From Novosphingobium sp. ERN07 (GTDB taxonomy: Bacteria; Pseudomonadota; Alphaproteobacteria; Sphingomonadales; Sphingomonadaceae), in assembly GCF_012641335.1 (NCBI RefSeq), contig NZ_JABAID010000016.1, positions 1-64,000 of the forward strand: a stretch of 64,000 nucleotides of DNA, in the 5' to 3' direction. Below, piece by piece: positions 7,778-16,625 of this stretch; the stretch's first letter is position 1, and each line of letters starts with the position of its first letter. A program made the position numbers and the translations under genes. Under the pieces are notes generated by a model that worked only from the letters and a program-made list of their open reading frames with translations, was not told the origin of the DNA and did no database searches.

Positions 7778-9160
7778 CTACTTGGCGAAGGGGTTCTTGG
7801 GGCTGCGCAATGTCAACCGGATCGGCACGGCATCAAAGCCCAGCTCGCGGCGAATGCCGTTCACCAGATAGCGCCGATAGCTTTCGGGCAGTTGATCCAA
7901 TCGCGTGCCAAACAGCACGAAGCCCGGCGGGCGCGTCTTGGCCTGCGTGATATAGCGCAGCTTGATCCGGCGCCCACCCGGCGCGGGTGGCGGATTGGCG
8001 GCCAGCGCATCGTCGAACCAGCGATTGAGTGCAGCAGTCGCCACGCGCTTCGACCATGCGGCGCGAATCTCGAACGCAGCCTTCAACAGCTCGTCCAGCC
8101 CCTTGCCGGTGCGACCGGAAATCGCCAGCAGCGGCACGCCGCGCACTTGCGCCAGACCATCTTCCAACGCGCCACGGATACCTTGAAACAGGCCCGAAGG
8201 ATCTTCGGCCACGTCCCACTTGTTGATCGCGATCATCAGCGCGCGACCTTCTTCGAGCACCATCGACGCGATCTTGAGATCCTGATGCTCCAGCCCGCGC
8301 GTAGCATCGAGAACCAGCACGACCACTTCGGCAAAATCGATGGCGTGGCGCGCATCGGCCACCGAAAGCTTTTCCAGCTTGTCGGTCACTTGCGTTTTCT
8401 TGCGCATCCCTGCCGTGTCAATCAGCCGGACCGGGCGGTAGCCCTCGCGCTCTGGATCGAACCACTGCCAGTCGATCGCGATGGAATCGCGCGTGATACC
8501 GGCTTCAGGCCCGGTCAGCAGGCGGTTCTCGCCCAGCAGCTTGTTGATCAGCGTAGACTTGCCCGCGTTCGGGCGACCGACGATGGCGAGCTTCAGGACG
8601 GATTCGGGATCGAACTCCTCCTCGTCGCCGTCAACCTCGTCGGTTTCGTCCTCTTCAACCTGCTTCGGTTCCAGATGCGGGCGCAGCGCTTCGAACAAAT
8701 CGGCAAGGCCCTGCCCATGTTCGGCCGAAAAGGCCACCGGCTCTCCAAAGCCAAGCGCGAAGGCATCGTACAGGCCCGAATCGCCTGCTCGCCCTTCGGC
8801 CTTGTTGGCCATCAGCACGATGGGCACGCGGCTCTGGCGCAGATAGCGGGCAATTTCCTCGTCCAGCGGGGTCACGCCCGCGCGCGCATCAATCACGAAC
8901 AGTGCAACGTCGGCGCCTACCAGCGATGCTTCGGTCTGCTGGCGCATCCGGCCCGGCAGGGTATCGGGATCAAGATCTTCCCAGCCTGCGGTGTCCACGA
9001 TAGTGAAATCGAGGCCGAGCAGCGTCGCATCGCCAAAACGGCGGTCGCGCGTAACGCCCGGCTGATCGTCAACCAGTGCGAGTTTTTTGCCGACAAGTCG
9101 GTTGAAAAGCGTGGACTTGCCCACATTGGGGCGTCCGATAATGATAACCTGAGGGCGCAT
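7778..9160 (-). CDS. der: Ribosome biogenesis GTPase Der (EngA)
   Basis: 460 aa. Tandem GTPase domains carry GRPNVGKSTLFN and GRPNAGKSTLINK P-loops, DTAGWED and DTAGMRKK G3 motifs, and MANKAEG and INKWD G4 motifs. A C-terminal KH-like domain follows (NRWFDDALAANPPPAPGGRRIKLRYITQ region). An acidic linker between the domains (about residues 172-186) is typical. Der acts in maturation of the 50S ribosomal subunit. The DUF983 gene follows on the same strand. Confidence 0.97.
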   Translation of the reverse strand: MRPQVIIIGRPNVGKSTLFNRLVGKKLALVDDQPGVTRDRRFGDATLLGLDFTIVDTAGWEDLDPDTLPGRMRQQTEASLVGADVALFVIDARAGVTPLDEEIARYLRQSRVPIVLMANKAEGRAGDSGLYDAFALGFGEPVAFSAEHGQGLADLFEALRPHLEPKQVEEDETDEVDGDEEEFDPESVLKLAIVGRPNAGKSTLINKLLGENRLLTGPEAGITRDSIAIDWQWFDPEREGYRPVRLIDTAGMRKKTQVTDKLEKLSVADARHAIDFAEVVVLVLDATRGLEHQDLKIASMVLEEGRALMIAINKWDVAEDPSGLFQGIRGALEDGLAQVRGVPLLAISGRTGKGLDELLKAAFEIRAAWSKRVATAALNRWFDDALAANPPPAPGGRRIKLRYITQAKTRPPGFVLFGTRLDQLPESYRRYLVNGIRRELGFDAVPIRLTLRSPKNPFAK

Positions 9161-9284
9161 CCGCCTCCCGTGGCTGTTCCTGCGCGTGAACGCAAGGGGC
9201 CGATTAAGTCAGGGTGTTTGATTAGGCCGCCATTAACCAAGGGTAGAAGGCCTGCCATAACCAAAGACCCGCATAACCCCTCAC

Positions 9285-10076
9285 ATGAGGGAAAAGATCT
9301 GCCGCATTGCCGCACTGATGGCGTTCGCCCTGCCCGCAACGGGTGGAAACGCCGCAGAACTAAGCGATTTTTCGCGATCCACGGGTTCATTCACCGCTGA
9401 CCGCGAATCACTCCCCTACCTGCAATGCGTGCCTTATGCGCGGCAGGTCAGCGGCATCCAGATCTATGGCGATGCGTTAACCTGGTGGGGTCAGGCAGAA
9501 GGCCGCTATGCACGCGGGCGCAAGCCGAAAGCGGGCGCAGTTATGAGTTTCGCGCCCTATGGCCGGATGGAACTGGGCCATGTCGCCGCTGTCAGCAAAG
9601 TGATCGATTCGCGCACCGTGCTGCTGCGCCACGCCAACTGGTCGGTGATCGATGGTCGGCGCGGCCAGATCGAAGACAATGTGCGCGCGGTGGATGTATC
9701 GGACGCGAACGACTGGTCAGAAGTGCGCGTCTGGTATGCCCCCATCGGCAATCTCGGCACTACGGCATGGCCGGTGAATGGGTTCATCTATCCGGAAAAA
9801 CCCGGCAAGCAGAAAGGCTTCACGCTGCTGGCCGCAACGCCGGTGGTGAAAGCCAAAGCCGCCGAAGCGCCGCGGTCGCTGGTCGGGGCGGATTTTCTGA
9901 AAGGGGTTCGCCCAGAAGTGGATACGAAAGCGGCGGCGGTGCGGAGGCAACTGTCCTACAGCTACAGCGCCCCCAAAGCCTCGCCGCAACCGCAAGTAGC
10001 CAACCGCCCTGCGCGTACGAACCCGGCGCTGGCAGACGACCCGATTGGCCGGATCATCGCCGCGAGAACACGCTGA
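9285..10076 (+). CDS. Secreted CHAP-domain amidase/peptidase
   Basis: 263 aa with a signal peptide (to about GGNAAE, residue 25). The CHAP domain contains the catalytic Cys in YLQCVPYARQVSG and the His in MELGHVAAVSKV, with a following Asn in RHANWSV as a possible third residue. CHAP enzymes cut peptidoglycan amide bonds, so a role in cell-wall remodelling is likely. The C-terminal third, rich in Ala/Lys/Pro, looks disordered. It is divergent from der with 124 bases between; the in-frame ATG fits the signal peptide. Confidence 0.85.
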   Translation: MREKICRIAALMAFALPATGGNAAELSDFSRSTGSFTADRESLPYLQCVPYARQVSGIQIYGDALTWWGQAEGRYARGRKPKAGAVMSFAPYGRMELGHVAAVSKVIDSRTVLLRHANWSVIDGRRGQIEDNVRAVDVSDANDWSEVRVWYAPIGNLGTTAWPVNGFIYPEKPGKQKGFTLLAATPVVKAKAAEAPRSLVGADFLKGVRPEVDTKAAAVRRQLSYSYSAPKASPQPQVANRPARTNPALADDPIGRIIAARTR

Positions 10077-10097
10077 CGGGCAGCCCGCAAACAAACC

Positions 10098-10181
10098 TGC
10101 GCCCGCGCGAAGGCGGGGGCCTCGGGGGTGTTACGGAACCTTGAAGTAAAACGATTAAGGCCCCCGCCTTCGCGGGCGCGC
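10098..10181. repeat. Composite intergenic inverted repeat, family A copy 2
   Basis: Same layout as 6398-6480: CCCGCGCGAAGGCGGGGGCC at the left and GGCCCCCGCCTTCGCGGGCG at the right, with an unrelated 35-base centre. It lies between the converging CHAP and mmsB genes. Confidence 0.75.
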
Positions 10182-10202
10182 ACCATTTGCCATCGGCACT
10201 GG

Positions 10203-11072
10203 TTACAGCGACTTGATGATGGCGGAGAAATCCAGCCCCGCGTTGCCCGCATCGGCAAAAGCCGAATAAAGCTCCTCGGCGCGCGCGCCCATCGGCACTT
10301 GCGCGCCCGCATCCTTCGCCGCCGCAATTGCCAGCTTCAGATCCTTGAGCATCAGCGCGGTGGCAAACCCGCCCTGATAGCCATTGTCAGCCGGGCTTTG
10401 TGGCCCCACGCCGGGAACCGGGCAATAGGACGTCATCGACCAGCACTGGCCCGAGGCTTTCGACGAAATGTCGTAGAACGTCTGCAGGTCCAGCCCCAGC
10501 TTTTCCGCCATCGCAAAGGTTTCGCAGGTGGCGACCATCGATGCGCCCAGCAGCATGTTGTTGCAAATCTTGGCCGCCTGCCCCGCCCCGATGGCCCCTG
10601 CATGGATCACTGCCTTGCCCATCGCGGCAAGGATTGGCTCTGCGCGGGCAAAGGATTCGTCTGTCCCGCCGACCATGAACGTCAGCGTGCCGCCGTTGGC
10701 CGCTGCGATGCCGCCCGAAACCGGAGCATCGACCATCTCGTACCCTGCGGCGTTGGCGACAGCGGCAACCTCGCGCGCAGTGGCGACGTCGATGGTCGAG
10801 CAATCGAGCAGCAGGGCAGACGTTGGCGCGTGACCGATCACATCGGCGCTGTAGACCGCATTCACGATGGCCCCGTTGGGCAGCATCGAAACCACGGCAT
10901 CGGCACCCTGCACGGCCTCTCTCACCGAGGTGTAGGTGGTGCAGCCGTTCTCCTTCGCACGGCTTAGCGCTGCTTCGGCAAGATCGAAGGCGTGGACATC
11001 GTGGCCTGCTTTGACAAGGTTCGCGGCCATGCCGCCACCCATGTTGCCAAGGCCGATGAATGCGATTTTCAT
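10203..11072 (-). CDS. mmsB: 3-hydroxyisobutyrate dehydrogenase
   Basis: 289 aa, NAD-dependent oxidation of 3-hydroxyisobutyrate to methylmalonate semialdehyde in valine degradation. The N-terminal GLGNMGGGMAANL dinucleotide motif, the signature DAPVSGGIAAANGGTLTFMVGG and the catalytic-Lys region GQAAKICNNMLLG are all visible. The length matches the family. It is the last gene of the valine operon, four bases after the enoyl-CoA hydratase stop. Context separates it from the related tartronate semialdehyde reductases. Confidence 0.93.
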   Translation of the reverse strand: MKIAFIGLGNMGGGMAANLVKAGHDVHAFDLAEAALSRAKENGCTTYTSVREAVQGADAVVSMLPNGAIVNAVYSADVIGHAPTSALLLDCSTIDVATAREVAAVANAAGYEMVDAPVSGGIAAANGGTLTFMVGGTDESFARAEPILAAMGKAVIHAGAIGAGQAAKICNNMLLGASMVATCETFAMAEKLGLDLQTFYDISSKASGQCWSMTSYCPVPGVGPQSPADNGYQGGFATALMLKDLKLAIAAAKDAGAQVPMGARAEELYSAFADAGNAGLDFSAIIKSL

Positions 11073-11076
11073 GGTC

Positions 11077-11859
11077 TTACCGCCCCTTCCACACGCCGGG
11101 GCGCTTTTCGATGAAGGCCTTCATGCCTTCGGCCTTGTCCTCGCTGGCGGTCAGCACCTGGAACAGGCGGCGTTCGAACAGGAGGCCCTGATCCAGCGTC
11201 GTTTCGAACGCGGCGTTGACCATTTCCTTGTTGGCGACGGCGGCCATCGGTGGCATCGCGGCAATGGCTTCGGCAGTCTTCATCGCATCGGCCAGCAGAT
11301 CGGCCAGCGGCACCACTCGGGTCACAAGGCCCGAACGCTCGGCTTCGGCAGCGTCCATCATGCGGCCGGTCAGGCACATGTCCATCGCCTTGGCCTTGCC
11401 CACGGCGCGAGTCAGGCGCTGCGATCCGCCCATTCCGGGGGCCACGCCCAACTTGATTTCGGGCTGGCCGAACTTGGCATTGTCAGACGCGATGATGAAA
11501 TCCGCCATCATCGCCAGTTCGCAGCCACCGCCCAGCGCAAATCCGTTGACCGCCGCGATCCACGGCTTGCGCGTGGTCTTGACCAAGTGGCTGGTCCACT
11601 TGGAAAAGAAGTCTTCGTTGTAGAAGTCGGCGGCAGGCTTGTCGGCCATTTCCTTGATATCGGCCCCGGCGGCAAAAGCCTTTTCGCCCGAACCGGTCAG
11701 CACCGCACAGCGCTGCGAAGGGTCGGCCTCGAACGCGGCGAAGGCATCGATCAGTTCGGCCAGAACCTGCGAATTGAGCGCGTTCAGCGCCTGCGGGCGG
11801 TTGAGCGTGATAAGGGTGACGGCACCCTTCTGCTCCACGAGGATCGTTTCAAAGCTCAT
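11077..11859 (-). CDS. Enoyl-CoA hydratase (probably methacrylyl-CoA hydratase)
   Basis: 260 aa crotonase-family protein with the oxyanion-hole segments FAAGADIKEM and GFALGGGCELAMM. Both catalytic Glu positions seem present (ALGGGCELAM and FGQPEIKLG). It fits hydration of methacrylyl-CoA to 3-hydroxyisobutyryl-CoA given its position between the HIBYL-CoA hydrolase and mmsB genes. ATG 11859 overlaps the preceding stop as ATGA, so it is preferred over the upstream ATG 11871. By sequence alone it could be a general short-chain enoyl-CoA hydratase. Confidence 0.88.
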   Translation of the reverse strand: MSFETILVEQKGAVTLITLNRPQALNALNSQVLAELIDAFAAFEADPSQRCAVLTGSGEKAFAAGADIKEMADKPAADFYNEDFFSKWTSHLVKTTRKPWIAAVNGFALGGGCELAMMADFIIASDNAKFGQPEIKLGVAPGMGGSQRLTRAVGKAKAMDMCLTGRMMDAAEAERSGLVTRVVPLADLLADAMKTAEAIAAMPPMAAVANKEMVNAAFETTLDQGLLFERRLFQVLTASEDKAEGMKAFIEKRPGVWKGR

Positions 11860-12941
11860 AGCGGTTTCCATTCGTCAGCAGCGCCCAGCGGCGCGAAAAT
11901 CTGGTCCAGCAGGTCATCGGTCACACCTTCCGGCGTTGCGGGCGACCACTTCGGCGCGTGATCCTTGTCGACGATCACGGCGCGGACGCCTTCTGCAAAA
12001 TCCGGCAGTGTCAGCACCCGCGCACCCACGCGATATTCCATCGCCATGTTCGCGGCAAAATCGGGCAAAGTCAGGCTGGTGGACAACTGGCGCAGCGCAA
12101 CCTTGCAGGTCTGCGGGCTTTTGGTGCGGAGCGTTGCCAGCGTCGCAGTCGCGAACTCGGACCCGTCAGCCTCAAGTGCAGCAAGGATATCTTCATAGCG
12201 GTTCGATGCGAACAGCCGCTCGATATCGTCGGCGTGCGCGGCGATCTTCGGTTCGGGCGGCACGGCTGACAGTTCACGCAGAATCGCGGGAATACTTTCA
12301 GGATTGGCGGCAATCCGCGCCTTTGCATCCGCCAGATTTTCCGAAGGCAGGTAATGCGTGGCAAGCCCCGCCCACACGCATTCCGCCCCATCGAGCCGCG
12401 CGCCGGTGAGCGCGAGATATTGCCCCAGCCGCCCGCGCAGGCGCGAAAGGAACCAGCCGCCGCCCACGTCGGGGAACAGGCCAATGCCGGTTTCGGGCAT
12501 CGCCAGCTTGGTATTTTCCGTTGCAACACGGTAGGTTGCGGGGCCGGAAATGCCCACTCCGCCGCCCATCGTGATGCCATCCATGAACGCCACCACCGGC
12601 TTGCCATAAGTCATCAGCAAGTGGTTGAGCTGGTATTCATCGTGGAAGAACTTGCGCCCCGAAGCGCCGCCATCGTTCAGCGCGGAGTTGCGCAGGAAGG
12701 CGATATCCCCGCCCGCGCAGAAGCCTCTGGAAAGTTTTGGATCGCCATCCGGCGCGGCGGAATGGTCGATCAGGACCACGGCCACGGCAGGGTCATCCCG
12801 CCATTCGATCAGGGCGGCGGTCATGGCGTGAACCATGTCGAGCGTCAGGGCGTGTAAAGCCTTGGGCCGGTTCAAGGAAATGACGCCTGCGTGCATCTTG
12901 GTGCACTTCAGGACGTCTTCTGTGCTGTTCAGAACGGTCAC
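11856..12941 (-). CDS. 3-hydroxyisobutyryl-CoA hydrolase
   Basis: 361 aa crotonase-fold protein, longer than a typical hydratase. It has the hydrolase-type SRGFCAGGDIAFL and GITMGGGVGISGPATYRVATE segments and PETGIGLFPDVGGGWFLSRL. It frees 3-hydroxyisobutyrate from its CoA ester, the step that lets mmsB act. It is coupled by 4-bp ATGA overlaps to both the upstream dehydrogenase and the downstream hydratase, strong evidence for a single pathway. Confidence 0.93.
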   Translation of the reverse strand: MTVLNSTEDVLKCTKMHAGVISLNRPKALHALTLDMVHAMTAALIEWRDDPAVAVVLIDHSAAPDGDPKLSRGFCAGGDIAFLRNSALNDGGASGRKFFHDEYQLNHLLMTYGKPVVAFMDGITMGGGVGISGPATYRVATENTKLAMPETGIGLFPDVGGGWFLSRLRGRLGQYLALTGARLDGAECVWAGLATHYLPSENLADAKARIAANPESIPAILRELSAVPPEPKIAAHADDIERLFASNRYEDILAALEADGSEFATATLATLRTKSPQTCKVALRQLSTSLTLPDFAANMAMEYRVGARVLTLPDFAEGVRAVIVDKDHAPKWSPATPEGVTDDLLDQIFAPLGAADEWKPL

Positions 12942-14080
12942 TTCAACAAGTCCCTTCCCACGATCATGCGCATGACTTCGTTGGTGCCTTCAAGGATGCG
13001 ATGGACCCGCAGATCGCGCCAGAAACGCTCGATCGGATAGTCGCGCAAATAGCCGTAACCGCCGAACATCTGTAGCGCGGCATCGACGATGGACGAGCCA
13101 TTGTCGGTCGCCAGTTTCTTGGCCATCGCGGAAAAACGGGTCTTGTCGGGCGCGCCCGACGTGACCTTCGCAGCGGCGAGATAGAGCAGCGCACGCGCCG
13201 CTTCCAGATCGGTGGCCATATCGGCAAGCTGGAACTGGGTGTTCTGAAACTCCGCGATGGACTTGCCAAACTGGCGGCGATCCTTGACGTACTGGATCGC
13301 CTCATCAAGGCAACGCTGCGCCCCGCCGAGCGAGCAGGCACCGATGTTCAGACGTCCGCCATCAAGCCCCGCCATCGCGAACTTGAAGCCATCGCCTTCT
13401 GCGCCAACGCGGTTGGCCACCGGCACGCGCACGTTGTCGAAAATCACTTGCGCGGTGGGCGAAGCGTTCCAGCCCAGCTTCCTTTCCGGCGCACCGAACG
13501 AAACGCCCGGCATGTCCTTATCGATCACCAGACACGAAATACCCTTCGCGCTGTCATCGCCAGTGCGGACCATCGTTACGTAAATGTCGTTCACCCCGCC
13601 GCCCGAAATGAACTGCTTGGTCCCGTTGACGACATAGGCATCGCCATCGAGCCGCGCCGTGGTCTTCAGCGCTGCCGCATCGGAACCGGAACCGGGTTCG
13701 GTAAGGCAATAGCTGGCCATCAAGTCCATCGTGACGAGGCTGGGCAGATAACGGCCCTTGATCTCGTCCCCGCCGAACTTGTCGATCATCCACGACGCCA
13801 TGTTGTGGATCGAAATGAACGCGCTGGTCGCAGGGCAGCCATAGGCCATCGCTTCCATGATCAGAGCCGCTTCCAGACGGCCAAGCCCGATGCCGCCCGA
13901 TTCCTCGCTGACATAGATCGCGGCAAAGCCAAGTTCGGCGGCGGCCTTGATCGTTTCGCGCGGGAACGTGTGATCTTCGTCCCACTGCGCAGCAAAAGGC
14001 GTGATGGCATCGGCGGTAAAGCGCCGCGCCATGTCCTGAATGGCGATCTGGTCTTCGGTCAGCGCGAACTGGTCGGTCAT
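12938..14080 (-). CDS. Acyl-CoA dehydrogenase, probably isobutyryl-CoA specific
   Basis: 380 aa FAD-dependent acyl-CoA dehydrogenase with YCLTEPGSGSDAAALKT, TKQFISGGG, the RRQFGKSIAEFQ signature and the C-terminal signature MFGGYGYLRDYPIERFWRDLRVHRILEGTNEVMR. The catalytic Glu is likely that of EGTNE. Gene order with HIBYL-CoA hydrolase and mmsA/mmsB supports oxidation of isobutyryl-CoA to methacrylyl-CoA. The start has a GGGAAGAGAGAA leader. It could also accept other short branched acyl-CoAs. Confidence 0.9.
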   Translation of the reverse strand: MTDQFALTEDQIAIQDMARRFTADAITPFAAQWDEDHTFPRETIKAAAELGFAAIYVSEESGGIGLGRLEAALIMEAMAYGCPATSAFISIHNMASWMIDKFGGDEIKGRYLPSLVTMDLMASYCLTEPGSGSDAAALKTTARLDGDAYVVNGTKQFISGGGVNDIYVTMVRTGDDSAKGISCLVIDKDMPGVSFGAPERKLGWNASPTAQVIFDNVRVPVANRVGAEGDGFKFAMAGLDGGRLNIGACSLGGAQRCLDEAIQYVKDRRQFGKSIAEFQNTQFQLADMATDLEAARALLYLAAAKVTSGAPDKTRFSAMAKKLATDNGSSIVDAALQMFGGYGYLRDYPIERFWRDLRVHRILEGTNEVMRMIVGRDLLK

Positions 14081-14125
14081 TTCTCTCTTCCCGTCACACG
14101 GATTAATCGTGCCCTTAAATCAACG

Positions 14126-14150
14126 GGACGGCGGTTATGGCCCGCCGTCC
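14126..14150 (-). other. Perfect stem-loop inside the valine operon
   Basis: GGACGGCGG (14126-14134) and CCGCCGTCC (14142-14150) form a 9-bp stem with a 7-base loop in the 83-base gap between the I78-like lipoprotein gene and the acyl-CoA dehydrogenase gene. There is no T run on the minus strand, so a processing or stability hairpin is as likely as partial termination. Confidence 0.5.
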
Positions 14151-14163
14151 AAGCTGTCGAGTC

Positions 14164-14460
14164 CTATCCGCAGGAAATGCGAACGATCGCGTAATCGTCA
14201 TCATAACTTACGGTCAGCCGGTCTGCGCGATAGTCCATCGTCACGGCGGAGCGCGGCGGCACCCAGCGCAAGGTTTTTGCCCCGGTCAGACGCAGCAGTT
14301 CGGCACCGCTTGCCCCATTGGCCTGGTGGCCCAAATGGGATTGCACCGGATCAGCATTGCAGGTGCCTTCGGGCATAGCAGGCAAATCGGCAGGCGGTGC
14401 CTGCGTGGCGCATCCGGCCAAGGCCAGCGATGCGAACGCGGCGATCATGATCGGTTTCAT
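14164..14460 (-). CDS. Peptidase inhibitor I78-like lipoprotein
   Basis: 98 aa. The lipobox LALAGC (Cys near residue 17) marks an envelope lipoprotein. The mature part has the I78 inhibitor pattern: CNADPVQSHLGH, then AELLRLTGAKTLRWVPP, TMDYRADRLTVSYD and a terminal ISCG. Family members form a small potato-inhibitor-I-like fold that blocks serine proteases. ATG 14460 is chosen for the signal peptide and an AGGGGG ribosome site. It sits between valine-degradation genes, 15 bases after another lipoprotein, with no obvious metabolic link. Confidence 0.78.
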   Translation of the reverse strand: MKPIMIAAFASLALAGCATQAPPADLPAMPEGTCNADPVQSHLGHQANGASGAELLRLTGAKTLRWVPPRSAVTMDYRADRLTVSYDDDYAIVRISCG

Positions 14461-14474
14461 CAAAAACGCCCCCT

Positions 14475-14969
14475 TCACTTGCACTGGCTATAGCGGCGCG
14501 GACCTTGCGGCGCATCATCGCCATATTCGGTCAGGATCAGCGTTTTGCCGCCATCCGACAATTCATAGCGCGCGTCCCGCTTCCACTCCATGCCTTCGCC
14601 TTCATAGTCGAACACGGCACGCAAAACGCTTTCGCTGCGGTCTGCCACGACGCCGATTTCACCGATGGATTCGTAGAATTTCACGCTGTTCGGCCCGACC
14701 GTCATCAGGCCCTTGTTATCGGCACGCGCCGGATCGCAATCCGCCGCATTCATGCCCCAGCGCCCGCGCATGGCCATCGGAAACGATGTTTCTGCAAGCG
14801 AGGAAGCCGAAGCGCTGGCACCCGGCGCCACCGGCGGCGCAAGCGCTTCGGATTCGCTGACAATGGGCGCCATGCTGGGCGTCGCCGAAGCATCTGGCTC
14901 CGGCGACGGGTCCGAACAGGCTGCCAGTACCAGCGGCATGGCGAGAAGGGGCAGATTGAAACGCTTCAT
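14475..14969 (-). CDS. Small lipoprotein of unknown function
   Basis: 164 aa. MKRFNLPLLAMPLVLAAC gives a lipobox Cys at residue 18. About 50 residues rich in Ser/Pro/Ala follow, then a folded-looking part from RGRWGMNAADCDP onward with ARYELSDGGKTLILTEYG and a final CK. ATG 14969 is preferred, with GGAG nine bases upstream; a GTG at 15014 in frame could add 15 residues. Similar proteins are common in Sphingomonadales without a known role. It lies just after mmsA on the same strand. Confidence 0.72.
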   Translation of the reverse strand: MKRFNLPLLAMPLVLAACSDPSPEPDASATPSMAPIVSESEALAPPVAPGASASASSLAETSFPMAMRGRWGMNAADCDPARADNKGLMTVGPNSVKFYESIGEIGVVADRSESVLRAVFDYEGEGMEWKRDARYELSDGGKTLILTEYGDDAPQGPRRYSQCK

Positions 14970-14977
14970 CGGGAAAA

Positions 14978-15019
14978 CTCCGGTGCTGTTGCAGATGGCA
15001 TAACCAACGCGCACCGGAG
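14978..15019 (-). promoter_or_regulatory. Inverted repeat covering the lipoprotein ribosome site
   Basis: On the minus-strand message CTCCGGTGC (15019-15011) can pair with GCACCGGAG (14986-14978) across 24 bases. The second arm contains the GGAG that serves ATG 14969, so the hairpin could mask translation initiation of the lipoprotein after mmsA. Confidence 0.4.
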
Positions 15020-15044
15020 CAATCCTTTCCTGAACCGTCTGGCC

Positions 15045-16541
15045 TCAGCCCATCGTCGGGATGACGAAGGCATTCCCGCCATCAGGCGAACCATCTGGCC
15101 AGCGCTGCGTGATCGTCTTGACCTTGGTCCAGAACTTCACGCCTTCCATGCCGTGCTGGTTGGTGTCGCCAAAGGCGGACCGCTTCCAGCCGCCAAAAGT
15201 GTGATAGGCCACCGGCACCGGGATCGGCACGTTGATGCCGACCATGCCGACATTGACGCGGGCGGCAAATTCGCGCGCGGCATGGCCGTTGCGCGTGAAG
15301 ATCGCCACGCCATTCCCGTACTGGTGCTTCGAAGGCAGGGCGAGTGCTTCTTCAAAGTCCTTCGCGCGCACGATCTGCAGCACCGGGCCGAAGATTTCGT
15401 TGTGGTAGCTGTCCATATCAGCCGTGACATGATCGATCAGCGTCGGGCCAACGAAGTAGCCGTTTTCATGGCCCTGCAGCGTGAAGCCGCGACCGTCGAT
15501 GACCAATTCGCCACCTTCATCGACGCACTTCGAAATCCAGGCCTCGACCTTTTCCTTGTGCGCCTGCGTCACCACCGGACCATAGTGCGCTTCGGGATCG
15601 GTCGATACGCCAACGCGCAGAGCGTTGATCGCCGGGATCAGCTTGGCTTTGAGCTTTTCGGCGGTTTCCTCACCAACCGGCACGACCACCGGCAGCGCCA
15701 TGCAGCGTTCGCCCGCCGAACCGAAAGCCGCGCCGCACAGATCGTTGACCACCTGATCCAGATCGGCATCGGGCATCACGATACCGTGGTTCTTGGCCCC
15801 GCCCATTGCCTGCACGCGCTTACCGGCGGCAACGCCCCGGTTATAGACATAGTGCGCGATGTCCGACGAACCGACGAAGCTGACCGCACCGATGGCCGGA
15901 TGATCGAGGATCGCATCGACCATTTCCTTGTCGCCGTGGACGACCTGACAGATGCCTTCGGGCAGGCCTGCTTCGATGAACAGTTCGGCCAAGCGCACCG
16001 GGACCGAGGGATCACGCTCGGACGGTTTGATGATGAAGGCGTTGCCGGTGGCGATGGCGATCGCGCTCATCCACAGGGGGATCATGCCGGGAAAGTTGAA
16101 CGGCGTAATGCCCGCGCCGATGCCGATGGGCTGGCGCATCGAATAGACATCGATGCCGGGGCCTGCGCCCTGCGTGTATTCACCCTTCAGGACATGCGGC
16201 AAACCGCAGGCGAATTCGACGACTTCCAGCCCGCGCTGAATGTCACCCTTGGAATCGGCAATGACCTTGCCGTGTTCGGACGAGAGCATATGCGCCAGCG
16301 CATCCATGTTCGCTTCGACCAGTTCCTTGAACCGGAACATCACGCGGGCGCGGCGTTGCGGATTGGTAGCGGCCCATGCAGGCTGAGCCTTGAGCGCGGC
16401 CTGCACCGCACGCTCCAGCGTTTCTGCCGTGCCGAGCGCGACCTGCGCCTGCACGCCACCATTGTTGGGATCGAAAATATCGCCCTTGCGAGCAGGCGCG
16501 CCACCGGGGCCGCCAACGATGAAGTGGTCTACGAGACGCAT
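15045..16541 (-). CDS. mmsA: Methylmalonate-semialdehyde dehydrogenase (CoA-acylating)
   Basis: 498 aa ALDH-superfamily enzyme converting methylmalonate semialdehyde to propionyl-CoA, the last step of valine catabolism. Visible are the NAD site with FVGSSDIAHYVYNRG, the catalytic Cys in AFGSAGERCMALPVVV, and the family-typical QPIGIGAGITPFNFPGMIPLWM. ATG 16541 follows AGAGGAAATCC and gives the usual N-terminus (MRLVDHFIVGG). It is the first gene of the valine set and divergent from a LysR gene across a perfect palindrome. Confidence 0.95.
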   Translation of the reverse strand: MRLVDHFIVGGPGGAPARKGDIFDPNNGGVQAQVALGTAETLERAVQAALKAQPAWAATNPQRRARVMFRFKELVEANMDALAHMLSSEHGKVIADSKGDIQRGLEVVEFACGLPHVLKGEYTQGAGPGIDVYSMRQPIGIGAGITPFNFPGMIPLWMSAIAIATGNAFIIKPSERDPSVPVRLAELFIEAGLPEGICQVVHGDKEMVDAILDHPAIGAVSFVGSSDIAHYVYNRGVAAGKRVQAMGGAKNHGIVMPDADLDQVVNDLCGAAFGSAGERCMALPVVVPVGEETAEKLKAKLIPAINALRVGVSTDPEAHYGPVVTQAHKEKVEAWISKCVDEGGELVIDGRGFTLQGHENGYFVGPTLIDHVTADMDSYHNEIFGPVLQIVRAKDFEEALALPSKHQYGNGVAIFTRNGHAAREFAARVNVGMVGINVPIPVPVAYHTFGGWKRSAFGDTNQHGMEGVKFWTKVKTITQRWPDGSPDGGNAFVIPTMG

Positions 16542-16625
16542 GGATTTCCTCTTCCGCCTGAATTCGTGTGGCGCGGTGATGCGCCTGCGATGGATTGCAG
16601 GCAACAGGCGAATGTGCGAGGATAA

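Noticed and set aside
14505..16625. 706-aa plus-strand frame opposite mmsA
   Set aside because: Antisense shadow of mmsA and the lipoprotein genes; composition is Arg/His/Asp-rich and no family is seen.
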